64,000 bases of DNA from an uncultured Prevotellaceae bacterium (lineage in GTDB: Bacteria > Bacteroidota > Bacteroidia > Bacteroidales > Bacteroidaceae), in assembly GCA_900316585.1 (NCBI GenBank), contig ONDM01000009.1:80158-144157 (forward strand), in the 5' to 3' direction. The notes beneath the pieces are model-generated. The model was given only the letters and a program-made list of their open reading frames with translations, did not search any database and was not told the origin of the DNA. This document shows, one piece after another, positions 17,409 through 27,615 of this stretch (its first letter is position 1; every line of letters starts with the position of its first letter). The translations under genes and the position numbers were made by a program.

Positions 17409-19454
17409 ATGAAGAAGATAGCTATTCTCTTGCTGATGTTGACTCTGGTCACCATAGTTGTCCAGGCACAAGTGAATGTAAAGGTCGTTCAGAAGCAGAC
17501 AGCTCCAGATACCTTTGATTTGATATTTACGTGTTCTATCGATGAAGGTTGGCACATTTATTCAATTACAGAAGACAATGGCCCTATCCCTACATCTTTT
17601 AACGTAGATAAGAAAGAAGGAGTGGAACTTGTCGGTGGCTTGAAGTCTAAGACACAACCCCAGTCTCATTATGAGGATGTATTTGATGCCAATGTTTCCT
17701 ACTATGAGAAGTCTGCAGAGTTTACTCAGACAGTGAAAATCACGGAACCTGTTTATTCTATTGAAGGTTATTTGGAATATGGTGCATGTAATGATCAAAA
17801 TTGTCTGCCTCCTACCTCAGTGGATTTTAAGTATGAAGGCAAAGGGGTGGAAAAGGCTTCGGAACCAGCAAAAGTGGAGCCTGCACTTTTGAAAGAGGAA
17901 GATGCTTCAGTGAAAAAAGAGAATGAAGCTGCAGTGCTTGTTGCTGATTCAACAGTTCTAAGCCGTTCTATGGAACCATCAGCAGAATTAGACAATTTAT
18001 GGACTCCTGTCATTAAGGAACTAAACAGCTACGGTGAGAAAAATGATACTTCAAATAAGAGCCTTTGGGCCATTTTTGGCCTAGGCTTCTTAGGAGGCTT
18101 GATTGCTTTGTTCACTCCATGTGTATGGCCAATAATTCCTATGACGGTAAGTTTCTTCTTGAAGCGTTCCAAGAATGATAAGAAAAAGGGAATTCGTGAT
18201 GCGATTACTTATGGTCTTTCTATTGTTGTAATCTATGTGTCATTAGGCTTGATAATTACTTTGATATTTGGAGCTAGTGCATTGAATTCCTTGTCAACGA
18301 ATGCTATATTCAATATCTTCTTTTTCTTGATGTTGGTAGTGTTTGGTGCATCTTTTTTGGGTGGATTCGAAATTACTCTACCATCATCATGGAGTAACGC
18401 CGTAGATAACAAAGCTAGTAGTACGACAGGCTTGTTGAGCATATTTCTTATGGCATTCACCTTGTCTTTGGTCTCTTTCTCCTGTACGGGTCCTATCATT
18501 GGATTCTTGTTGGTGGAAATGGCTACGACGAATATTATTGGGCCTACAGTTGGTATGTTGGGCTTTGCTGTTGCATTGGCTTTGCCATTTACATTTTTTG
18601 CACTTTTCCCTACGTTGTTGAAGAGTGCACCTAGAAGTGGCAATTGGATGAATGTGATTAAGGTTACCCTTGGCTTCATAGAACTGGCATTTGCCTTGAA
18701 GTTCTTTTCTGTTGCTGATTTAGCATATGGGTGGCATTTAATGGATCGTGAGGTTTTCCTTTGTTTGTGGATTATCTTGTTTGCTCTTCTTGGTGCTTAT
18801 CTAATCGGATGGATTCGTTTCCCTCACGATGAGGATGAATTTGACGAGGAAGGTAATGTGGTGGTAAATCCTCGTACTTCTGTTCCAAGATTTTTCATGG
18901 CTCTCATTTCTTTTGCATTTGCTTTATATATGGTTCCAGGACTTTGGGGTGCTCCATGTAAGGCAGTCAGTGCATTCTCACCTCCAATGAATACTCAGGA
19001 TTTCAATCTTGCCAAGAGCGATGCTGTTGAGGCGAAGTTCAAGGATTATGAAGCAGGTATGCAGTATGCTGCAGCTCAACATAAACCTGTCATGATTGAT
19101 TTCACTGGTTTTGGTTGTGTGAACTGTCGACAGATGGAAGCTGCAGTATGGACTGATGAGACTGTGAAAGATTTGATAGATAATGAGTATGTACTTATTT
19201 CATTATATGTTGATGACAAGACTCCATTGCCAGAAATTATTGAGGTGAAGGAGAATGGTCAAACTCGCAAGTTACGTACTGTTGGTGATAAGTGGAGCTA
19301 TTTTCAACGTACGAAGTTTGGAGCCCAGACTCAGCCTTTCTATGTACTTCTTGATAATGAAGGAAAGCCTTTGAATAGGAGTTATAGTCATGATGAAAGT
19401 ATTTCAAATTATGTTGAATTTCTTAATATGGGTTTAAAGAATTATAGAAAATAA
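17409..19454 (+). CDS. dsbD: DsbD-family thiol:disulfide reductase
   Basis: 681 residues in three parts. After a signal peptide comes an N-terminal periplasmic domain with CNDQNC (about 121-126). About eight membrane helices follow, with the redox pair in FTPCVWPIIPMTVSFF and SCTGPIIGF. The C-terminal thioredoxin domain has GFGCVNCRQME. It carries electrons from cytoplasmic thioredoxin across the inner membrane to periplasmic partners, plausibly the thioredoxin-fold protein just upstream. It ends one base before the cysteine desulfidase gene, so one transcript is likely. Confidence 0.93.
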   Translation: MKKIAILLLMLTLVTIVVQAQVNVKVVQKQTAPDTFDLIFTCSIDEGWHIYSITEDNGPIPTSFNVDKKEGVELVGGLKSKTQPQSHYEDVFDANVSYYEKSAEFTQTVKITEPVYSIEGYLEYGACNDQNCLPPTSVDFKYEGKGVEKASEPAKVEPALLKEEDASVKKENEAAVLVADSTVLSRSMEPSAELDNLWTPVIKELNSYGEKNDTSNKSLWAIFGLGFLGGLIALFTPCVWPIIPMTVSFFLKRSKNDKKKGIRDAITYGLSIVVIYVSLGLIITLIFGASALNSLSTNAIFNIFFFLMLVVFGASFLGGFEITLPSSWSNAVDNKASSTTGLLSIFLMAFTLSLVSFSCTGPIIGFLLVEMATTNIIGPTVGMLGFAVALALPFTFFALFPTLLKSAPRSGNWMNVIKVTLGFIELAFALKFFSVADLAYGWHLMDREVFLCLWIILFALLGAYLIGWIRFPHDEDEFDEEGNVVVNPRTSVPRFFMALISFAFALYMVPGLWGAPCKAVSAFSPPMNTQDFNLAKSDAVEAKFKDYEAGMQYAAAQHKPVMIDFTGFGCVNCRQMEAAVWTDETVKDLIDNEYVLISLYVDDKTPLPEIIEVKENGQTRKLRTVGDKWSYFQRTKFGAQTQPFYVLLDNEGKPLNRSYSHDESISNYVEFLNMGLKNYRK

Positions 19455-19455
19455 C

Positions 19456-20748
19456 ATGCTTAGAAAAGAAATAAGAGAACAAATTATCTCCTTGATTCAT
19501 AAAGAGGTTGTGCCTGCTATTGGTTGTACGGAACCAATGGCAGTGGCTCTTTGTGTGGCAAAAGCTTCTGAGACTTTAGGACAGAAACCTGAACAGATAA
19601 TAGTTAAGCTAAGTCCAAATATGCTGAAAAATGCCATGGGAGTAGGTATCCCTGGTACAGGTATGATTGGTTTGCCTATAGCAGTGGCTTTGGGAGCTTT
19701 AAATGGTAAAAGTGAGTATGGATTGGAAGTCTTGCGTGATATCACCCCTGAAGCTGTTGAGGAAGGTAAGAAATATATGGCAGAGAACCGAATAGAGATA
19801 AGACTAAAGGATAAGGAAGTTGATAAGCTTTATATAGAGGTAATTTGCTCTGCTCACGGTTCTACGGTCGTTGCTATTATAGCCGGTCGGCACGACCATC
19901 TAGTTTATCTAGTCAAGGATAACCAGATTCTGTTAGATGAACAGAATAAAATAAAGAGAGAGGAAGAAGAGTCTTCTATCGAATTGACACTTCATGATGT
20001 ATATGATTTTGCAATGACCACTCCATTGGAAGAACTTCAGTTCATTAATGAAGCCAGAAAAATGAATGAAAAGGCTAGTGAAGAGGCTCTGAAAGGTAAT
20101 TATGGTCATAATCTGGGTAAGGTTCTGTCTAGGCCTTTAGGTAGAGGCATCATGGGTGAGAGTATGTTTTCTCATATGCTTTCTGCTACAAGCAGTGCTT
20201 GCGATGCCCGTATGGCTGGAGCTATGATTCCTGTCATGAGTAATTCTGGTAGTGGAAATCAGGGAATAGCAGCCACCATGCCTATTGTCGTTTTTGCAGA
20301 AGAGAATCATAATACTGATGAAGAATTGACTCGCGCCTTGATATTAAGTCACTTGACAGCAATTTATATCAAACAGAGTCTTGGCCGTCTAAGTGCTCTT
20401 TGTGGATGTGTAGTGGCATCTACTGGTTCTAGTTGTGGATTAACATACCTAATGGGTGGAAATTTTGAGCAGATTTCCTATTCTGTGAAGAATATGATTG
20501 CAAATTTAGCGGGTATGGTATGTGACGGTGCAAAGCCGAGCTGTTCTTTAAAAGTTTCAAGTGGAGTTTCCACAGCAGTCTTGTCTGCTATGTTAGCAGT
20601 TCAGAATCAATATGTGACTTCTGCGGAAGGGTTGATCGAAGATAATGTAGATAGTTGTATTCATAACTTAACTCGTCTTGCTTCAAAGGGTATGGATGAG
20701 ACTGACCGATTGGTCTTGGATATTATGACACATAAAAAGAAAGGCTAA
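19456..20748 (+). CDS. cyuA: L-cysteine desulfidase / UPF0597-type serine dehydratase-like protein
   Basis: 430 residues. The family (CyuA/YhaM, UPF0597) signatures are present: an early GCTEP, a middle SACDARMAGAMIPVMSNSGSGNQG, and a cysteine-rich CGCVVASTGSSCGL with DGAKPSC, expected to hold a 4Fe-4S cluster. It degrades L-cysteine to pyruvate, ammonia and sulfide in the cytoplasm; a serine dehydratase activity is the alternative. It starts two bases after the dsbD stop. The strong shared terminator at 20751 ends the operon. Confidence 0.85.
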   Translation: MLRKEIREQIISLIHKEVVPAIGCTEPMAVALCVAKASETLGQKPEQIIVKLSPNMLKNAMGVGIPGTGMIGLPIAVALGALNGKSEYGLEVLRDITPEAVEEGKKYMAENRIEIRLKDKEVDKLYIEVICSAHGSTVVAIIAGRHDHLVYLVKDNQILLDEQNKIKREEEESSIELTLHDVYDFAMTTPLEELQFINEARKMNEKASEEALKGNYGHNLGKVLSRPLGRGIMGESMFSHMLSATSSACDARMAGAMIPVMSNSGSGNQGIAATMPIVVFAEENHNTDEELTRALILSHLTAIYIKQSLGRLSALCGCVVASTGSSCGLTYLMGGNFEQISYSVKNMIANLAGMVCDGAKPSCSLKVSSGVSTAVLSAMLAVQNQYVTSAEGLIEDNVDSCIHNLTRLASKGMDETDRLVLDIMTHKKKG

Positions 20749-20750
20749 AT

Positions 20751-20787
20751 AAAAAGGGCTCGCAAATTTGCGAGCCCTTGCTTTTTA
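20751..20787. terminator. Bidirectional terminator
   Basis: Perfect inverted repeat GGGCTCGCAAA/TTTGCGAGCCC (20756-20777), with A and T runs outside it, between convergent cyuA and the GH3 gene. Confidence 0.88.
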
Positions 20788-23151
20788 ATCTTCTCTATTA
20801 GGGGTCTCCCATTTCGTAGTAGTAGTGCAGTTAAAACTGATAGGGTCGCAATTGCCAATCTTAGCTTTAAACTCACCCTTTTCAAGAATCCATTTTTCAT
20901 CATAACCTACGAATGCCAAATCACTGGCTTTCACCTTCAAGGTTACAGTCTTAGTTTCTCCTGGCAGGAGAGATACCTTGTCAAATGCACGTAGGCGTTT
21001 GTTGTCAGGAGTGATGGAAGCTACAACGTCAGAGATAAAGAGCAAGACAGGTTCTTTGCCTGCTACTTTACCTGTATTGGTTACATCTACAGTAAAGGTC
21101 AGTTCATCATTTACATTAAAGTCTTTCTTGTCAACTTTTAGATTACTGTAGTTGTAAGTAGTATAGCTGATGCCATCGCCAAACTGATAAAGAACATCCA
21201 TGACAGCATCATAGTTGTAGTTCCCATCCATTTGGCCCATGTTTTGGCATGGTTTGTAGTCATAGGTCTGGATAGCATCAATATGTCTAGAATAGGTAAA
21301 TGGCATTTTTGCACTGAAATTTGCATCACCTGCTAACAGGTTGGCAAGGGCAATACCACCATAGTTACTAGGTAGAAAGGCATCGATTGTAGCCTTTGAA
21401 AGAGGTTCAATATCCTTGATGATACGAGGACGACCCTCATTCAATACCATGACAATTGGCTTTCCAGTAGCAGCTAGGGCTTTTACTAAGTCTTGTTGAT
21501 TCTTACTCAAGTTAAAATCGTCCAGGTTACCTGGTGTCTCTGCATATGAATTCTCACCAATAACGGCAATGATTACATCTACATTCGCTGCAGCTTTTAC
21601 AGCGCTTTCAATGTCAGGTTCGTTCTCACGCTCAAAGTTACCATTGCCTTCCACATAAGTGACACCTTCAGCTAATGTCACGTTGTTCTTACCGAATTTA
21701 TCGCATATTGCTTCATAGAAAGTCTTGTATTTGCCAATTGCTTTACAAGCTTCGTTGGCACGATCACCTTGCCAGCTGTAACTCCAACCTCCATTTTGGG
21801 CACGGTAGCTGTTACTGTTAGGACCAGTCACCAAAATTTTTGTACCTTTCTTGAGAGGTAGGATGTTCTCTTCATTCTTTAAGAGAACGATACATTCTTC
21901 AGCCATAGCAATAGCTTCTTTTGCAAAATTATCACTTGCAAATTTATTATATTTTTTAGCTAAGGTCTTGGTATCGATATCCCAAGTTGATTTGTCCATA
22001 AGGTTCAAGCGATATTTCAAACGGAGGATGCGGCGGACTGCATCGTCTATACGGGACATCTTAACGCGACCTTCATTAACCAGTTCCTTCAAAAGGTCGC
22101 AAAAGTCTACGCTGTATGGGTCCATTGACATGTCAATACCTGCATTGATTGCTATTTCTATGGCTTCTTTCTTGTCGGCAGCAATGTGGTCACGGACATA
22201 AAGATTGTTGATGTCTGCCCAGTCGGTTACAATCATTCCATCCCAGTTCAAGCCAACCTTGAACCAGTCTGTAAGCATTTCTTTGTTTGCATGGAAAGGC
22301 ATACCATTGTTCACACTTGAATTGACCATGATGGAGAGTGCTCCTGCCTTAGCGCAATTCTTAAATGGCTCAAAATATTTTTCCTTAAGTTCACGATTAG
22401 TAATACTTGACGGTGTACGGTCTTTTCCATTGGTAGGTACACCATAAGCCATATAGTGTTTCAGGCATGCAGCAGTGTGGTACATGTCAATATGATTTGG
22501 ATCGTCACCTTGGAAACCCTTGACTGACTGGATGGCCATCTCAGAGTTTAGGTAGGCATCTTCTCCAAAGCTTTCCCACATACGGCTCCAAAGAGGCTGT
22601 CGGCCAAGGTCCATAACTGGAGCATATATCCATGGAATCAGACAAGCACGGCTTTCATATGCTGAGATTTCTGATATGCGATGGGGAATACTGCGGTTGA
22701 AAGAAGCTGCTTGGTTGATTTCTTGTGGGAAGAGGGTTCCTCCATAGGTGTAGGTGGTTCCATGCATTTGGTCAACACCATATATCTGTGGAATACCAGT
22801 TTCATCCATAGACTCTTGATTCAGCTTGCGTATGCCTGTTGCCCAGCTTTCAGGTGTTTGAGCCATACTTAATGGCACATTCAGGATAGAGCCTACTTTA
22901 TACTGACGAAGAACCTTCTTTAAATTCTCTTCACTTAGATTCCACTTGCTTCTGTCGCTGAAGTCTGTAATGGCATCTACAGTGATTTCACACATTTGTC
23001 CGATTTTCTCATCCAATGACATTTTAGCTAAGGTAGCTTCTACTTTTGCTTCAATTTCGGCATTGTAAGGAATGGCAGGCTTTACTTGTGCCTGAATTGT
23101 TGCTGTTGTTCCCATACAACATCCAATTACTATTGTTCGTAAATATTTCAT
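20785..23151 (-). CDS. Glycoside hydrolase family 3, exported beta-glucosidase-like enzyme
   Basis: 788 residues with an N-terminal signal peptide. GH3 (beta/alpha) barrel, alpha/beta sandwich and a C-terminal fibronectin-III-like domain (about 690-775). The catalytic nucleophile is Asp310 in [17 protein letters not shown] and CLKHYMAYG form the substrate pocket. It is likely a periplasmic beta-glucosidase/BglX-type enzyme; xylosidase activity is possible. There is no SusC/SusD or regulator nearby, so it is not in a recognisable polysaccharide locus. It follows dgt by 22 bases on the same strand. A paralogue lies at 61010. Confidence 0.9.
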   Translation of the reverse strand: MKYLRTIVIGCCMGTTATIQAQVKPAIPYNAEIEAKVEATLAKMSLDEKIGQMCEITVDAITDFSDRSKWNLSEENLKKVLRQYKVGSILNVPLSMAQTPESWATGIRKLNQESMDETGIPQIYGVDQMHGTTYTYGGTLFPQEINQAASFNRSIPHRISEISAYESRACLIPWIYAPVMDLGRQPLWSRMWESFGEDAYLNSEMAIQSVKGFQGDDPNHIDMYHTAACLKHYMAYGVPTNGKDRTPSSITNRELKEKYFEPFKNCAKAGALSIMVNSSVNNGMPFHANKEMLTDWFKVGLNWDGMIVTDWADINNLYVRDHIAADKKEAIEIAINAGIDMSMDPYSVDFCDLLKELVNEGRVKMSRIDDAVRRILRLKYRLNLMDKSTWDIDTKTLAKKYNKFASDNFAKEAIAMAEECIVLLKNEENILPLKKGTKILVTGPNSNSYRAQNGGWSYSWQGDRANEACKAIGKYKTFYEAICDKFGKNNVTLAEGVTYVEGNGNFERENEPDIESAVKAAANVDVIIAVIGENSYAETPGNLDDFNLSKNQQDLVKALAATGKPIVMVLNEGRPRIIKDIEPLSKATIDAFLPSNYGGIALANLLAGDANFSAKMPFTYSRHIDAIQTYDYKPCQNMGQMDGNYNYDAVMDVLYQFGDGISYTTYNYSNLKVDKKDFNVNDELTFTVDVTNTGKVAGKEPVLLFISDVVASITPDNKRLRAFDKVSLLPGETKTVTLKVKASDLAFVGYDEKWILEKGEFKAKIGNCDPISFNCTTTTKWETPNRED

Positions 23152-23173
23152 ATTGTTATTTATGATAAAAGAT

Positions 23174-24514
23174 TTATACTATAGGAAGTGAGTTTCCATT
23201 AATTTTATGGTAAAGGTCTAAGGCGAAGACGTCAGTCATTCCTGATATATAATCTAATACTGCCATGATTTTACCATAAGATGTATCAGCATTGATTTCG
23301 TATTGTTGACTTACTCGTTTTATCAGTAATTGTGAATAGGCTTTATTTGGATTCATAACAGCATCAGTAAAGAGTTCAATGAGTGTGCTGATTACCTTGA
23401 AACCGGCCAGTTCAATGTCTATTACATCTTTAGCAGAATAAATATCTTTGAATGATTTTTCCATACATAGCTGATAGGCTTTACGTGGGGTTTCATTAAT
23501 GTGCTGAATGAGGCTTCCTTTAAATGTACCATTTAAAATTGCTTCTTCATTAGCTATGAAAGTCTTTACACACTCATGGATTAAACAACCAATGACACAT
23601 GAACGTAAATATACGATTTGTTCGTTGATGTCAGTTACGAAACTGCAAGTCTCCAAAATGTGATTTTTCCTGTTTTCATCGAAAAATCCCATCATTAATT
23701 GTTTGGTTTCCTCTGTGTTGATTAATTTCAATTTATGGGCGTCTTCCAAGTCCATGATTTCATAACATATATCATCTGCTGCTTCCACAAGATAGACCAA
23801 AGGATGACGGGCAAATCTTAGTGGTTCACCAGGATAGCTTAATTGCAGAATTCCTAATTCTTGTGCTATTTTGAGATAGTCTTCTTTTTCGCTTTGGAAA
23901 AAACCGAATTTCTGTTTCTTTCCGGAAAGACTTGATTCAAAAGGGTATTTGACTATACTGGCTAAAGTGGAATAGGTCATGACAAATCCACCAGGTCTTC
24001 GTCCTACAAACTGGTGGGTAAGTAGACGGAAAGCGTTGGCATTGCCCTCATAGTGTGTAACATCCTCCCATTCTGCAGGTGAGAGCTGATTTTTTAGTAT
24101 TAACCCGTCTCGTTCTGAAAAATAGGTGCCAATGGCTGTTTCACCTGAATGACCAAATGGTGGGTTGCCCATATCATGTGCTAAACAGGCAGCAGCGACA
24201 ATTGCCCCAATTTCGGAAAGGTGAGTATTGGCTAATTCTGGGTGTATTTCAATGAGTTTGTGAGCGACTTCAGAACCGAGAGAACGTCCTACACTAGCCA
24301 CTTCTATGCTGTGTGTAAGCCTATTGTGTACAAATATACTGCCTGGCAGAGGGAAGACCTGTGTCTTGTTTTGGAGTCTGCGAAAAGGTGCAGAAAAAAC
24401 TAACCGATCGTAATCTCTTTGAAATTCACTTCGGTCGTCTTTTCGGGAGCTATGTAACAATTCTTGCCCCAATCTTTTCGTAGATAGTAATTTTTCCCAG
24501 TTCATTTTGGCCAT
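23174..24514 (-). CDS. dgt: Deoxyguanosinetriphosphate triphosphohydrolase (dGTPase)
   Basis: 446 residues. HD-domain phosphohydrolase: RLTHSIEV supplies the first metal-binding His, and [15 protein letters not shown] the His-Asp pair and following His; a later [22 protein letters not shown] completes the site. It hydrolyses dGTP (or other dNTPs) to the nucleoside and triphosphate. It is divergent from dut, so the two nucleotide-pool enzymes share a 131-base promoter region. Confidence 0.94.
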   Translation of the reverse strand: MAKMNWEKLLSTKRLGQELLHSSRKDDRSEFQRDYDRLVFSAPFRRLQNKTQVFPLPGSIFVHNRLTHSIEVASVGRSLGSEVAHKLIEIHPELANTHLSEIGAIVAAACLAHDMGNPPFGHSGETAIGTYFSERDGLILKNQLSPAEWEDVTHYEGNANAFRLLTHQFVGRRPGGFVMTYSTLASIVKYPFESSLSGKKQKFGFFQSEKEDYLKIAQELGILQLSYPGEPLRFARHPLVYLVEAADDICYEIMDLEDAHKLKLINTEETKQLMMGFFDENRKNHILETCSFVTDINEQIVYLRSCVIGCLIHECVKTFIANEEAILNGTFKGSLIQHINETPRKAYQLCMEKSFKDIYSAKDVIDIELAGFKVISTLIELFTDAVMNPNKAYSQLLIKRVSQQYEINADTSYGKIMAVLDYISGMTDVFALDLYHKINGNSLPIV

Positions 24515-24535
24515 CTGCCGAATCGTTTAATTATT

Positions 24536-24544
24536 GCAAAAATA
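24536..24544 (-). promoter_or_regulatory. -7 box for dgt
   Basis: Minus strand TATTTTTGC, exact consensus, 21 bases before the dgt ATG. Confidence 0.6.
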
Positions 24545-24608
24545 CATGGAAAATCTTAACTATGGGTTGTTTTCTCTAGAAAAAGTGGAAAAAATGATGG
24601 ATTTTATA

Positions 24609-24617
24609 TAAATTTGC
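24609..24617 (+). promoter_or_regulatory. -7 box for dut
   Basis: TAAATTTGC, exact consensus, 28 bases before the chosen ATG. Confidence 0.6.
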
Positions 24618-24645
24618 ATATCGAATATCAGTGTATATAATAGAC

Positions 24646-25080
24646 ATGAACGTACAAATTATTAATAGGGGACATCAGCCCCTTCCGTATTACGCTACAG
24701 AAAAGTCTGCAGGTATGGACATTCGTGCTAACTTGGATCATCCTATAGTTCTTAAACCTATGCAGCGTTGTCTGGTTCCTACAGGTTTGTTTATAGCTTT
24801 GCCCGATGGATATGAGGCTCAGATTCGCCCTCGTAGTGGTTTGGCGTTGAAAAAGGGTGTGACAGTCTTGAATACTCCTGGAACAATCGATGCTGATTAT
24901 CGTGGTGAGATTGGTATTATTTTGATTAATTTGTCGCAGGAAGATTTCGTTATTGAAGATGGTGAGCGTATAGCTCAAATGATTATTGCTCGTTATGAGC
25001 AGGCCCAGTGGATCCCAGTTGATGTGTTGGATGAAACAGAGCGTGGTGCAGGTGGATTTGGACATTCTGGTGTAAAATGA
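24646..25080 (+). CDS. dut: dUTP diphosphatase
   Basis: 144 residues, the normal trimeric dUTPase length. Motifs in order: [39 protein letters not shown] and the C-terminal arm [10 protein letters not shown]. It converts dUTP to dUMP, preventing uracil incorporation and feeding dTMP synthesis. A GTG at 24631 would add five residues; the ATG at 24646 fits family N-termini better. The stop overlaps the next start (ATGA). Confidence 0.97.
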   Translation: MNVQIINRGHQPLPYYATEKSAGMDIRANLDHPIVLKPMQRCLVPTGLFIALPDGYEAQIRPRSGLALKKGVTVLNTPGTIDADYRGEIGIILINLSQEDFVIEDGERIAQMIIARYEQAQWIPVDVLDETERGAGGFGHSGVK

Positions 25081-26798
25081 GCATGAAATTTATCAGGATA
25101 TTTATACTTTGCCTTGTTTGCTTGTCTACATCAGGCCTCTCTTTTGGTGATGAATTGCCAAAAGCCGCTCAGCGACGGTTTGACTATTTTTATCTAGAGG
25201 CAGTTCGTATGCGTAATTTGGGAAAGTATGCTGATGCTTATGAATTATATAAGCACGCTCTATTGATTAATCCTGATGCACCTGAGGCTTTGTTTGATAT
25301 GGCAAGTTTTTGTAATTATTTGGGTTCAAAGGAAGAGACTCAGCATTATTATGAAAAAGCTGCTGAATTAGCGCCACAAAATTCTTGGTATCAACAAGTA
25401 TTAGGGAACTTTTATTACCGGAACAATCAAATCGATAAAGCCATTGCCGTTTATGAGAAAATGGCTGAGAATTCTCAGGAAAAATCAGAGATTTTATATG
25501 AATTATTGTCACTCTATACGCAAAAGCAGGATTATGAAAAATGTATTTGGGCTTTGAATAAATTGGAAAGTCTGGATGGAAAGAGTGAGCAAATCAGTAT
25601 GGAGAAATACCGCATATTCCTCAAACTGGAGGATAAGGATCGGGCATTTAAAGAAATTGAAGCTTTAGCTGATGAATATCCTAATGATTACCGTTACAAA
25701 GTTATGTTGGGTGATCTTTATTTGGATAACAATCAACCACAAAGAGCTCTAGGAATTTATCAGGGTGTCTTGGAGGTGGAGCCACAAAATGTTCTGGCCC
25801 AACTATCCATGGTCTCTTATCTAGAAAAGCAAAATGAAAAGGAAGAAGCTACACAGGCATTGGAGTCGTTAGTTTTGAATCCTTCATTGGATGATGCCAC
25901 GAGAACTTCTGTAATGCGCAAGATTATTTATAATAGTGAAGAGGCAAAAGAGGACAGCACTCATATTTTGAATCTTTTCGGGCAGATTTTGGAGATGCCT
26001 CAGGGGAGTGCAGACATGGCCATGCTTTGTACGCAGTATAAGGTAATGAAGAAAATGTCTAAAGAAGAAATCACTACATCATTACGTCAGGTGGTAAAAT
26101 TGGATCCAAGCAATGCCGGAGCACGTCTTCAGCTGATGCAATATGCATTTGAAAGGGAAGACTTCAATGATGCCATTCAACTTTGTCAGGAGGCCATTGA
26201 ATATACCCCTGAAGTTGTGGCGTTCTATTATTATCAAGGCTTGTCTTATTTCCAAAGTGATCGAAATGATGAAGCTTTAGAAGTATTCAAACGTAGTATG
26301 CAATACATAAACTCTGAAACGGATGCGGAATTGGCTTCCAATATATATGGAGCGATGGGTGATATCTATCATGAGAAGAAGATGAACAAGGAGGCATATG
26401 AGTCTTATGATTCTGCGTTGGTATTTAAGCCAGACAATGTTTTGGTGCTTAATAATTATGCTTATTATTTAGCTTTAGAAAAAAAAGATTTGGAGAAGGC
26501 AGAGGCTATGAGTTTCAGGACAATCAAGGCTGACCCTAAATCGTATAATGAACTTGATACGTATGCTTGGATTTTGTTCCTAGAGAAAAAATATACTGAG
26601 GCTAGAATCTATATAGAGCAGTCGTTAAAGAATGGTGGTGAATCTCATTCTGGGATTGTGGAACATGCAGGAGATATCTTCTTCGTCAATGGCGATTTGA
26701 ATAAAGCTATGAAATATTGGCAAAAAGCCGATGAAATGGGCGCTGATTCCAAGACTTTGAAGAAGAAAATTAAACAGAAAAAATATATCGAGGAGTAA
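25077..26798 (+). CDS. Exported tetratricopeptide-repeat protein
   Basis: 573 residues with a signal peptide ([20 protein letters not shown]) followed by about twelve TPR-like helical pairs through the whole length (for example [22 protein letters not shown], and [28 protein letters not shown]). It is a protein-binding scaffold, periplasmic or outer-membrane attached; there is no lipobox cysteine. It is translationally coupled to dut and to the DUF4292 lipoprotein, a grouping common in Bacteroidetes, so a shared envelope-assembly job with that lipoprotein is a reasonable inference. Confidence 0.85.
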   Translation: MSMKFIRIFILCLVCLSTSGLSFGDELPKAAQRRFDYFYLEAVRMRNLGKYADAYELYKHALLINPDAPEALFDMASFCNYLGSKEETQHYYEKAAELAPQNSWYQQVLGNFYYRNNQIDKAIAVYEKMAENSQEKSEILYELLSLYTQKQDYEKCIWALNKLESLDGKSEQISMEKYRIFLKLEDKDRAFKEIEALADEYPNDYRYKVMLGDLYLDNNQPQRALGIYQGVLEVEPQNVLAQLSMVSYLEKQNEKEEATQALESLVLNPSLDDATRTSVMRKIIYNSEEAKEDSTHILNLFGQILEMPQGSADMAMLCTQYKVMKKMSKEEITTSLRQVVKLDPSNAGARLQLMQYAFEREDFNDAIQLCQEAIEYTPEVVAFYYYQGLSYFQSDRNDEALEVFKRSMQYINSETDAELASNIYGAMGDIYHEKKMNKEAYESYDSALVFKPDNVLVLNNYAYYLALEKKDLEKAEAMSFRTIKADPKSYNELDTYAWILFLEKKYTEARIYIEQSLKNGGESHSGIVEHAGDIFFVNGDLNKAMKYWQKADEMGADSKTLKKKIKQKKYIEE

Positions 26799-27607
26799 TG
26801 TGCAAGATATTGAGATTTCTTTTAATGGTTTTGCCCATTTTGCTGAGTGCTTGTGGTACATCCAAGAAAGTAGTTAATGGCAAATTGGATGCCAAATTGC
26901 TGACGGCGGAACAAGTAGTTGCAGCTGTGGAGAAGAATGTAATTTCAGATGAATGTCTGACAGCTAAGATGAACTTCCGGTTCAAGAGTGGATCTCAGAA
27001 TTTGTCTGTTGGAGGCAACCTGAAGATGAAAAGAAATGATGTGATTCAATTATCACTTGTAGCTTTGGGCCTAATGGAGGCAGTCCGAATTGAATTCACA
27101 CCGGAAGATGCGTTAGTTATAGATCGCATTAATAAACGCTATATCAAGGCTGCCTATAGTGAGTTCCATTTCTTCAAGGAAGCTGGAATTGATTTTTCAT
27201 TTCTTGAGTCTCTTTTTAGAAATGAAATATTTTTGCCAACAGGGCAGAGTGGATTATCCTTGGAGTATACTACAAGTGGGAATGCCACAGTTGTTTGCCA
27301 GAACTCTAGTCTTAAGTTCAAGTTCCTGACGTCATTGGCAACTTCTTTGGTACAGCAGACACAGATATCGTCTGCTAAAGGTGGCAGTGCTGAATTTGAC
27401 TGGTCTTATGCGGACTTTTCTTCATATAATGGTAAAAGTTTTCCGTTGTCCCATAAGATTAATTTAGTTGGAATGGGAAGAGATGCTGAGGTCCAGATAC
27501 AATTGAGGAACCTGTCTAATGAATCTGGTTGGGAAACTCGGACAAAAGTAAGGAGTTCCTATCAGGAAATGAAGGCAGAAGACTTTTTGAGAATGTTGCA
27601 TCTTTAA
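26798..27607 (+). CDS. DUF4292 lipoprotein (possible LolB-like outer-membrane lipoprotein acceptor)
   Basis: 269 residues. Lipoprotein signal with lipobox LLSAC, the cysteine near residue 20, followed by Gly-Thr-Ser. The mature part is strand-rich (MNFRFKSGSQNLSVGGNLKMKRNDVIQLSLVALGLMEAVRIEFTPEDALVIDRINKRYIKAAYSEF), the pattern of LolA/LolB-fold proteins: an open beta-barrel that carries lipidated proteins. I recognise it as the DUF4292 family. The LolB role is inferred from topology and fold pattern. The ATG overlaps the previous stop by one base. Confidence 0.78.
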   Translation: MCKILRFLLMVLPILLSACGTSKKVVNGKLDAKLLTAEQVVAAVEKNVISDECLTAKMNFRFKSGSQNLSVGGNLKMKRNDVIQLSLVALGLMEAVRIEFTPEDALVIDRINKRYIKAAYSEFHFFKEAGIDFSFLESLFRNEIFLPTGQSGLSLEYTTSGNATVVCQNSSLKFKFLTSLATSLVQQTQISSAKGGSAEFDWSYADFSSYNGKSFPLSHKINLVGMGRDAEVQIQLRNLSNESGWETRTKVRSSYQEMKAEDFLRMLHL

Positions 27608-27615
27608 TACATATT

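Noticed and set aside
20785..23151. A polysaccharide utilisation locus around the GH3 genes
   Set aside because: No SusC/SusD pair, hybrid two-component system or other carbohydrate enzymes nearby; neighbours are housekeeping genes.
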